Source: an uncultured Rickettsiaceae bacterium (lineage in GTDB: Bacteria; Pseudomonadota; Alphaproteobacteria; Rickettsiales; Rickettsiaceae). Taken from it: 10,606 nt of DNA. This document shows, in pieces, positions 5,386 through 10,606 of this stretch. Position 1 is the stretch's first letter. Every line of letters begins with the position of its first letter. The translations under genes and the position numbers were made by a program. Under the pieces are notes generated by a model. The model made no database searches, was not told where the DNA came from, and saw only the letters and a program-made list of their open reading frames with translations. The DNA is taken from positions 1 through 10,606 of the forward strand of contig CAJQOE010000057.1 of the NCBI GenBank assembly GCA_905479885.1. Reading direction: 5' to 3'.

Positions 5386-7365
5386 GTGTCAGATTTATTT
5401 GGTTTTAGTGCTGTAGAAAAAGGCGCGAAGGATAATTCATATACTGCGAATGATATCGAGGTTCTAGAGGGCCTAGAGCCAGTACGTATGCGTCCTGGTA
5501 TGTATATTGGTGGTACTGACGACAACGCTTTACATCATTTAGTATCAGAGGTGCTAGACAATTCAATGGATGAAGCAGTTGCTGGCTTTGCATCTAAAAT
5601 TACTATAGAAGTCCTATCTGATGGTTCGGTGACAATCGGAGATAATGGACGCGGTATTCCAATTGACAATCATCCTAAATTTCCTAAAAAATCTGCTTTA
5701 GAAGTGATATTTACAACTTTACATTCAGGTGGTAAGTTTTCTGATAAAGTATATCAAACTTCAGGTGGCCTGCATGGTGTTGGTATATCTGTTGTTAACG
5801 CTCTATCAGAAAGTTTAGTAGTTGAAGTATATAGGGATGGTTCATCTTATATACAAAAATATTCACGCGGTGTTCCGCTTACGAAATTAGAAAAAGCACC
5901 AGCTTTAAAGAAGCTTAAGGGCACTAGGATTACTTTTAAACCAGATGCAGAGATTTTTGGCGCATCAGCCAAATTCAAACCAAAAAGAATATATGATTTG
6001 GCTAAATCAAAAGCCTATTTATATAAAGGTGTTGAGATTCATTGGAGTTGTGCATCTGAAGTAATTTCTTCAGATGAAGTATTAGAAAATGATATTATTC
6101 ATTTTCCTGGTGGTCTGCGAGATTATTTGGATTCTCATCTAGATAATAGTAAAATCATAGGTGGTGAAATATTTTCTGGCAATGCTGAGATACAATCTAA
6201 TAATATTAAAATTGAATGGGCCATTGCTTGGCATGAAACTAAAGAGTTTGTTAAGTCTTACTGTAACACTATACCAACACCTATGGGCGGTACGCACGAA
6301 CAGGGTATTAGAGCAGCTTTGTCTCGCGGAGTAAAAATTTATGGCGAGATGACGGGGCACAAAAAAATTGTCCAAGTGATGCCAGATGATATTTTGGAAT
6401 CTGCTTGCATGATGCTTTCAGTGTTTATTAAAGATCCAGTTTTTCAAGGGCAAACTAAAGAAAAATTAGTTTCAAACGGAATCACAAAACAAATTGAAAA
6501 TCTGATAAAAGACCACTTTGATCATTGGCTTAGTGGTAATAAAAAATCATCAGACCAGTTAATACAGCATTTTATTAATAATGCAGAATATCGTCTAAGT
6601 CGAAAAAATGAACGTCTTGTAAGTAGAAAAACAGCAGTTCAGAAATTAAGGTTGCCTGGAAAATTAGCTGATTGTAGTAGTACTAGCGCCGAGGGGACGG
6701 AGTTGTTTTTGGTTGAAGGTGATTCTGCTGGCGGTTCAGCAAAGCAAGCACGTGATCGTCAAACGCAAGCTATTTTACCGTTGCGAGGTAAGATACTGAA
6801 TGTAGCTAATGCAACTGCACAAAAAATTTCTGCCAATCAAGAAATACAAGATCTTGAAGTTGCATTGAATTGTGGTTCACTTAATCATTATAAGGAAGAT
6901 GCTTTACGTTATGAGAAAATAATAATCATGACAGATGCTGATGTGGATGGAGCTCATATCGCAGCTTTGTTGATGACTTTTTTTTATATACGCATGCGTA
7001 AGTTAATCGAGAATGGACATTTATATTTGGCCAAGCCGCCACTATATCGTTTAATTCAAGGTACAAAGACTTATTATGCAGCTGATGAAGAACAAAAAGA
7101 AAAATTATTAAAAGAGCTATCTAAGGATAGAAAAACTGTAGAGGTAGGCAGATTTAAAGGTTTAGGAGAAATGACTCCAAAACAGTTAAAAGAGACTACT
7201 ATGGAAAAAAAATCACGTTTGCTATATAAAGTAGGTATAGCTGACTTCAAGGATGTGGATACTATAGTGGATAATTTAATGGGTAAGAAACCAGAAAAAA
7301 GGTTTCAGTTTATTCAAGAGCAGGCATTGGCAAGAGGTGATCAGGAAATTGAATTATATGTATAA
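5386..7365 (+). CDS. parE: DNA topoisomerase IV subunit B (ParE)
   Basis: The ATPase subunit of topoisomerase IV, which with ParC unlinks replicated chromosomes. The GHKL ATPase domain has the catalytic Glu55 and Asn59 in EVLDNSMDE, DNGRGIP at 86-92, the ATP-lid glycines GGLHGVG at 127-133 and the QTK loop at 356-358. The TOPRIM part has EGDSAGG at 444-450, PLRGK at 465-469 and Asp517/519/521 in TDADVDGAH. GRFKGLGEM at 588-596 is near the C-terminus. I call it ParE rather than GyrB because of its 659-residue length, the absence of the long insertion seen in proteobacterial GyrB, and sequence such as GGTDDNALHHL and the MGKKPEKRFQF ending, which resemble rickettsial ParE. An in-frame TAA touches the GTG at 5386, so this is the earliest start. 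parC is not in the window. It leads the run parE-ctpA-deacetylase-like-rppH. Confidence 0.94.
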   Translation: MSDLFGFSAVEKGAKDNSYTANDIEVLEGLEPVRMRPGMYIGGTDDNALHHLVSEVLDNSMDEAVAGFASKITIEVLSDGSVTIGDNGRGIPIDNHPKFPKKSALEVIFTTLHSGGKFSDKVYQTSGGLHGVGISVVNALSESLVVEVYRDGSSYIQKYSRGVPLTKLEKAPALKKLKGTRITFKPDAEIFGASAKFKPKRIYDLAKSKAYLYKGVEIHWSCASEVISSDEVLENDIIHFPGGLRDYLDSHLDNSKIIGGEIFSGNAEIQSNNIKIEWAIAWHETKEFVKSYCNTIPTPMGGTHEQGIRAALSRGVKIYGEMTGHKKIVQVMPDDILESACMMLSVFIKDPVFQGQTKEKLVSNGITKQIENLIKDHFDHWLSGNKKSSDQLIQHFINNAEYRLSRKNERLVSRKTAVQKLRLPGKLADCSSTSAEGTELFLVEGDSAGGSAKQARDRQTQAILPLRGKILNVANATAQKISANQEIQDLEVALNCGSLNHYKEDALRYEKIIIMTDADVDGAHIAALLMTFFYIRMRKLIENGHLYLAKPPLYRLIQGTKTYYAADEEQKEKLLKELSKDRKTVEVGRFKGLGEMTPKQLKETTMEKKSRLLYKVGIADFKDVDTIVDNLMGKKPEKRFQFIQEQALARGDQEIELYV

Positions 7366-7369
7366 TATT

Positions 7370-7384
7370 GGGAATAAAAATATG
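7370..7384 (+). promoter_or_regulatory. ctpA: Ribosome binding site that decides the ctpA start
   Basis: GGGA at 7370-7373 lies eight bases before ATG 7382. Longer in-frame starts exist (GTG 7337 and ATG 7358, both inside parE), but only ATG 7382 gives a normal signal peptide and a short n-region, so I prefer it. Confidence 0.55.
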
Positions 7385-8728
7385 TTTAGTAGATTAATTA
7401 TAGTAACTCAAATAATATTTTTGCTTTTGGGCGCAAGCACAGCATTAGCTAAAACAGATAATAAAGACGTAGAGGAGCAGCATCCAGATAGTTACTATTT
7501 TAGACAATTTCAAGAAGTATTCCAACGCATTGAAAAAGACTATATGCAGGACCCAAAACGTCAAGAAATGACGGATGAAGCGATTAATGGAATGTTGCGT
7601 TCACTAGATCCTTATTCTGGCTATTATACGGGTGAAGATTTAGCATTTTTCCTTGATCAAACTGACGGTGAATTTGGTGGTATAGGTGTAGAAATTATTT
7701 ACGATAGTGGTGCAGTTAAAGTAATAACACCAATTGATGATTTACCGGCACATAAGGCAGGCATTGGTGCAGGAGATTATATTATTGGAGTAAACGGGCA
7801 GCTGGTTTCTAATATGGGTTTTAATAAATCTGTACAGGAGATGCGCGGAGAGCCGGGCACAACATTAAATCTATTAGTCGTGAAAGAGGATGACCATAGC
7901 ACTAAAGAGATAGAATTAAAGCGTGAAATAGTAAAAATTAAACCTATAAAATTTGAAATTGAAGAAGAAGAGTTGGGCGGCGTTGCTTATATTAGAATTG
8001 TAGCTTTTAATAATCAAACAAGTAAAGAACTTCGAAAAGCGGTTACAGAGATTGAAAAAAATCTGAAAAAAAAGCAAAAGCTATTAAAGGGTATAGTACT
8101 TGATGTAAGAAATAATCCAGGCGGTTTGCTAGATCAAGCAGTTGAGGTTTGTGAGTATTTTATAGATCATGGTGTTATTGTTTCTACCAAAGGGCGTGAT
8201 AGTAAAAATGATACTGTGATGTCCGCAGGCAGGTTTGTTCCTAAGGCCCCTAAGGTTCCAATGGTAGTCTTGGTGAATTCTGGTACAGCTTCGGCGGCAG
8301 AAATTGTTGCGGGTGCATTGCAAGATCATAATAGAGCTATAATTGTAGGCACGACATCGTTTGGTAAGGGGCTAGTGCAAACATTTACACAAATTAATAA
8401 AAGGGCGGCAGTTAAGTTGACTACTGCAAAATATTATACACCTAAGGGGAGATCTATAAATGCCACTGGTATTGAACCAGATGTGTTTATAGAAAATGCT
8501 AAAGTTGAATATGCAGAGAAGGAAGAGAAGGAAACTTCATTTACTAGCTCATCAGTAAAAAGTTATTTAAAAAAATATAACACTGAAGAAAAAGCAGATG
8601 ATATGGTAAAACTTAAAGATAAGTCGGAAAAAGAGCATATAATGTCCGACAAATATAAGAATGATTACCAATATGCAAGGGCATATGATTTAATTCGTGG
8701 TTTGATAATAAGCCATACAGACAAATAA
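7382..8728 (+). CDS. ctpA: C-terminal processing peptidase CtpA (S41 family)
   Basis: An exported serine protease that trims or degrades envelope proteins by recognising their C-termini; in several bacteria this family acts on peptidoglycan hydrolases. From ATG 7382 it has 448 residues. Residues 1-23 are a Sec signal peptide: MFSR, a hydrophobic stretch LIIVTQIIFLLLGAS, and an ALA cleavage site before Lys24. The PDZ domain spans about 85-175, with FGGIGVEI near 98-105 and GDYIIGVNG near 131-139. The protease core includes LDVRNNPGG at about 240-248, the nucleophile Ser304 in NSGTASAAE, the general base Lys329 in SFGKG and Gln333. The 25-residue Ser-Lys spacing matches E. coli Prc. A Lys/Glu-rich tail fills about 370-430. 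The gene starts 16 bases after the parE stop and ends three bases before the next gene. A longer form from GTG 7337 (463 residues) is possible but less likely. Confidence 0.93.
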   Translation: MFSRLIIVTQIIFLLLGASTALAKTDNKDVEEQHPDSYYFRQFQEVFQRIEKDYMQDPKRQEMTDEAINGMLRSLDPYSGYYTGEDLAFFLDQTDGEFGGIGVEIIYDSGAVKVITPIDDLPAHKAGIGAGDYIIGVNGQLVSNMGFNKSVQEMRGEPGTTLNLLVVKEDDHSTKEIELKREIVKIKPIKFEIEEEELGGVAYIRIVAFNNQTSKELRKAVTEIEKNLKKKQKLLKGIVLDVRNNPGGLLDQAVEVCEYFIDHGVIVSTKGRDSKNDTVMSAGRFVPKAPKVPMVVLVNSGTASAAEIVAGALQDHNRAIIVGTTSFGKGLVQTFTQINKRAAVKLTTAKYYTPKGRSINATGIEPDVFIENAKVEYAEKEEKETSFTSSSVKSYLKKYNTEEKADDMVKLKDKSEKEHIMSDKYKNDYQYARAYDLIRGLIISHTDK

Positions 8729-8731
8729 AGT

Positions 8732-9826
8732 ATGATAAAAGATACAAAATTTAAAACAGCGCTAAAAAAATGGGTAATAGTGCTTAACGTTGTGTTAGGC
8801 GTAATCCTGTTTTGTGCGATTGTATTTTGGTTCGCATCGGTTAGACCCGGACAAATTGATAGAGCAATACAACTAGGCCAATACCGTTTTTACAGTATGA
8901 ATAATTTGCCGGTTGAAACAGAAGAAATTGAAACAGTCTATTTTAATCAGCGCCAAGAAGTTGCGGATACTACAGAAGAAATAGCTCTTGTAGAACGAGA
9001 GCTTGCTGCAATAGATTCGGTATCTAGCATTGTAGAAAATGAAGAGCCAGATTTATTAGATAAAGCCGATGAGCTGCTTGCTAAAACTAATAAGCTACTT
9101 GCACAACCAAGCCAGGCTGTACCTACGCCATTAGTTAAGAAAAAGCGTCAATATACAGGCTCGCCTAAAATTGCAGTGATTGTTACGAATCTTGGTTTAA
9201 ATAGACGCTCTACGGAACTTGCAATGACACTACCGCAGCAATGTGGACTAGGATTTTTACCATATACAAAAAGTTTAAAGCCTCTGCTGCATAAAGCTCA
9301 AAGCAACGGGCATGAGATATTCTTATATTTACCTCTGCAGACAAGTCATTCCTTTGATAATCCTGGGCGTTATGCTCTTATGGATAATTTGGCTCCGGAA
9401 GAAAATGCGGTGCGTCTTAATGTGATATTGAACTCGCACGCTAGATATGATGGAGTATATTCAAGTTATAAAGAAGTATTTACTGACAATCCACAACCTT
9501 CAAGCATGGTATTTGAGCACTTGGATGATAAAAACTTGATATTTGTGTTAGGTAAGGGAATGCAAGAAGGCGTGCCAAGACATATGAGATCGCATAATAA
9601 TATTATTCCTACAAATATTATTATAGATGCAGAACCAGATAAAGAAGCAATAAGAAAACAGCTTGCGGAACTTATAAGACAGGCTGAGTATGAAGGTATT
9701 GCTCTTGGTTATGCGCAAGGATTTACTTTAACTATTGAAATGATAAGAGATTGGATTCCAACTTTAAAAAGGAAAAATATCAAATTGGTACCAGTATCTG
9801 AAATCCTTAAGGAGTATAATTTGTGA
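8732..9826 (+). CDS. Divergent polysaccharide deacetylase family protein (YibQ-like), membrane anchored
   Basis: A predicted inner-membrane protein with its body in the periplasm. A single hydrophobic segment at about 14-36 follows a Lys-rich start, with no cleavage site seen. Residues 60-140 form a charged, Gln/Glu-rich linker with heptad-like LLDKADELLAKTNKLL (108-123). The C-terminal domain (about 146-360) fits the divergent polysaccharide deacetylase family: KIAVIVTNLGLNRRSTELAMTLP-type sequence, GLGFLPYTKSL, GHEIFLYLPLQT at 193-204, and the closing ALGYAQG and WIPTLKRKNIKLVPVSEI blocks. The usual IDDLG is VTNLG here, so the Asp pair is absent. The role is not known; cell-wall or glycan involvement is inferred from the family and from CtpA next door. 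It starts three bases after the ctpA stop, in the same frame, and overlaps rppH by four bases. The family call is firm, the enzymatic activity doubtful. Confidence 0.85.
   Translation: MIKDTKFKTALKKWVIVLNVVLGVILFCAIVFWFASVRPGQIDRAIQLGQYRFYSMNNLPVETEEIETVYFNQRQEVADTTEEIALVERELAAIDSVSSIVENEEPDLLDKADELLAKTNKLLAQPSQAVPTPLVKKKRQYTGSPKIAVIVTNLGLNRRSTELAMTLPQQCGLGFLPYTKSLKPLLHKAQSNGHEIFLYLPLQTSHSFDNPGRYALMDNLAPEENAVRLNVILNSHARYDGVYSSYKEVFTDNPQPSSMVFEHLDDKNLIFVLGKGMQEGVPRHMRSHNNIIPTNIIIDAEPDKEAIRKQLAELIRQAEYEGIALGYAQGFTLTIEMIRDWIPTLKRKNIKLVPVSEILKEYNL
9809..9825 (+). promoter_or_regulatory. rppH: Strong ribosome binding site fixing the rppH GTG start
   Basis: AAGGAG at 9809-9814 lies eight bases before GTG 9823. 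It is inside the last codons of the upstream gene, whose TGA shares bases with this GTG. This is the clearest Shine-Dalgarno of any gene in the window and supports the non-ATG start. Confidence 0.75.
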
Positions 9827-10314
9827 GTGAGAAAAATTTAGATAATAAGGATTTTAGTACCTTACCATTTCGTCCTGGAGTGGGTATGATGATAGTTGAT
9901 AAAAACAAAAGAGTATTTGTTGGTAAGCGGGTTGATTCAAAAGCTAATGGTTGGCAGATGCCGCAAGGTGGAATAGATCTTGGTGAAACACCGAGCGCAG
10001 CAGCGTTGCGTGAAATGGAGGAGGAGATTGGTTCCAATAAAGGACATATTATAGCTGAAAGCAAACGCTGGTATAGTTATCGTGTACCAGATTTTTTGAT
10101 TCCTAAATTATGGGACGGTCAATATTGCGGGCAAAAGCAAAAATGGTTCTTAATTCGATTTACTGGTACTGATTCTGATATTAACATAACTACCGAAATT
10201 CCAGAATTTGAACAGTGGAAGTGGGTAGATTTTAAAGAATTATTATCTGATATCATTCCCTTTAAATTAAAATTGTACAAGCAAGTTGTCGATGAATTTA
10301 AAGAGCTTTTATAG
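9823..10314 (+). CDS. rppH: RNA pyrophosphohydrolase RppH (Nudix)
   Basis: Removes pyrophosphate from the 5' triphosphate end of mRNAs, giving the monophosphate end that lets RNase E-type decay begin. Older names are NudH and InvA; homologues from intracellular bacteria also hydrolyse diadenosine polyphosphates. The protein is 163 residues, normal for the family. FRPGVGMMIVD at 16-26 and WQMPQGGID at 44-52 lead into the Nudix box from Gly49: Glu55, then Arg63-Glu64, Glu67-Glu68 and Gly70 in REMEEEIG, all expected metal-binding positions. LWDGQYCGQKQKWFLIRF at 96-113 is the RppH-specific block, and EFEQWKWV at 128-135 follows. Start GTG 9823 is supported by a good Shine-Dalgarno and by the four-base overlap with the previous gene. 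It is the last gene of the second run, with a terminator 154 bases downstream. Confidence 0.95.
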   Translation: MSEKNLDNKDFSTLPFRPGVGMMIVDKNKRVFVGKRVDSKANGWQMPQGGIDLGETPSAAALREMEEEIGSNKGHIIAESKRWYSYRVPDFLIPKLWDGQYCGQKQKWFLIRFTGTDSDINITTEIPEFEQWKWVDFKELLSDIIPFKLKLYKQVVDEFKELL

Positions 10315-10364
10315 CAATTCGCATTATTAATAGATTTAAGAATAAGCTACTTGCTGAAATTAAA

Positions 10365-10394
10365 GGTTTACATATGAAGAAGTCAATATAAACC
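10365..10394 (+). other. Inverted repeat enclosing a 5-codon ORF (MKKSI) downstream of rppH
   Basis: GGTTTA at 10365-10370 and TAAACC at 10389-10394 are perfect six-base arms. They enclose most of ATG 10374 to TAA 10391, five sense codons. The AAAGG that could serve as its ribosome site (10362-10366) runs into the left arm, so folding would hide it. The right arm overlaps a second small hairpin, CCAG-TGCT-CTGG at 10393-10404, so the two cannot both form fully. This may be a leader, a small RNA or simply the 3' untranslated region of the rppH transcript. Confidence 0.25.
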
Positions 10395-10467
10395 AGTGCT
10401 CTGGAGAATGGCTTGCAAAACCTACAGCACAATTCTTTGTTAAACTCAAAATTACTATAATGTTTAA

Positions 10468-10504
10468 AGGGGCTTGTACATGGTAATATACGAGCCCTTC
10501 TTTT
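10468..10504 (+). terminator. Rho-independent terminator after rppH
   Basis: GGGCTTGTA at 10470-10478 pairs with TACGAGCCC at 10489-10497, nine pairs including one G-U, with a ten-base loop. The flanking AG/TT can extend the stem by one A-U and one more G-U pair. TTCTTTT follows at 10498-10504. It should end plus-strand transcripts of the parE-rppH run before the next gene. It is the only convincing intrinsic terminator in the window. Confidence 0.75.
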
Positions 10505-10517
10505 ATGTACTCAAGTT

Positions 10518-10546
10518 TTGACAAAAATCGTTACAATCTTTAGTAT
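10518..10546 (+). promoter_or_regulatory. Sigma-70-type promoter for the gene starting at 10580
   Basis: A perfect TTGACA at 10518-10523 and TAGTAT at 10541-10546 (4 of 6) are separated by the ideal 17 bases. The transcript would start near 10553, giving a leader of about 27 bases. It sits just after the rppH terminator and just before the next ATG, which makes it the best-supported promoter in the window. Confidence 0.55.
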
Positions 10547-10579
10547 TAACGAAGATCAAAATATCCTAGTAAATAGAAA

Positions 10580-10606
10580 ATGAAAAAATTTATAGAAGAA
10601 TTGGAA
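10580..10606 (+). CDS. 5' end of a further gene, cut by the window edge (MKKFIEELE...)
   Basis: ATG at 10580 opens a frame that is still open at the last base, nine codons in all. The support is its position behind a terminator and a well-spaced promoter; the ribosome site is weak. Nine residues cannot identify a product. The start resembles the N-termini of some bacterial tyrosyl-tRNA synthetases (FIEE followed by an aromatic/Gly block), but this is only a hint and other genes begin the same way. Confidence 0.45.

Noticed and set aside
5386..7365. GyrB instead of ParE
   Set aside because: The length, the lack of the long GyrB insertion and the ParE-type blocks GGTDDNALHHL and MGKKPEKRFQF favour ParE.
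7337..7381. Longer ctpA start at GTG 7337 (463 residues)
   Set aside because: It would put 15 residues before the signal peptide and begin inside parE. ATG 7382 has a better ribosome site and a normal signal peptide.
10315..10579. tRNA or T-box riboswitch near the possible synthetase gene
   Set aside because: No cloverleaf, TTCGA arm or T-box-type conserved sequence is visible. T-boxes are also rare in Proteobacteria.
1..10606. CRISPR array, insertion sequence, prophage, defence or toxin-antitoxin system
   Set aside because: There are no regularly spaced repeats, transposase, integrase, nuclease or paired small genes. All sizeable frames are explained by housekeeping genes.
1..10606. Altered genetic code (TGA as Trp)
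   Set aside because: Trp positions such as FPDPW in TrmB and GWQMPQGG in RppH use TGG, and TGA ends the deacetylase-like gene exactly at the rppH overlap.

Overview
The window is a compact, AT-rich (roughly two-thirds A+T by eye), all-plus-strand stretch of a bacterial chromosome. It looks alphaproteobacterial and most like the Rickettsiales or a similar host-associated lineage. The reasons are the ParE sequence style (short ParE without the GyrB insertion, ending in the MGKKPEKRFQFI block typical of rickettsial ParE), a short TopA with one clear zinc ribbon, the alphaproteobacterial order ctpA - divergent polysaccharide deacetylase - rppH, low GC, A-ended codons and very short gene spacers. 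The standard code fits throughout, and TGG is used for Trp. The species cannot be fixed from the sequence alone.

Layout. 1-136 is a noncoding lead. 137-799 is trmB, a tRNA m7G46 methyltransferase. 800-1007 is a spacer with a candidate promoter. 1008-5121 is a tight three-gene run: a typical 2-Cys peroxiredoxin, dprA (DNA processing/RecA loading) and topA (topoisomerase I), with gaps of 3 and 4 bases. 5122-5385 is a 264-base spacer with several inverted repeats and a candidate promoter. 5386-10314 is a second tight run: parE (topoisomerase IV subunit B, GTG start), ctpA (exported S41 processing protease), a membrane-anchored divergent polysaccharide deacetylase-like protein, and rppH (Nudix RNA pyrophosphohydrolase, GTG start overlapping the previous stop). 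10315-10579 holds an intrinsic terminator, then a good sigma-70-type promoter. The first nine codons of another plus-strand gene begin at 10580 and run off the end.

How the genes work together. The first run links oxidant defence with DNA maintenance (peroxide removal, single-strand DNA handling, supercoil relaxation). The second starts with the ATPase half of the decatenase. It continues with two envelope proteins that usually sit next to each other in alphaproteobacteria, and ends with the enzyme that starts 5'-end-dependent mRNA decay. Most genes inside the runs lack a clear Shine-Dalgarno and begin 3-4 bases after, or overlapping, the previous stop, which suggests translational coupling.

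I found no CRISPR array, tRNA, rRNA, insertion sequence, toxin-antitoxin pair or defence system. The content is housekeeping. The points worth a second look are small: an 8-codon ORF whose stop abuts the parE start in frame, a hairpin-rich stretch after rppH, a dyad over the candidate peroxiredoxin promoter, the changed conserved acid in TrmB, and the missing Asp pair in the deacetylase-like protein.
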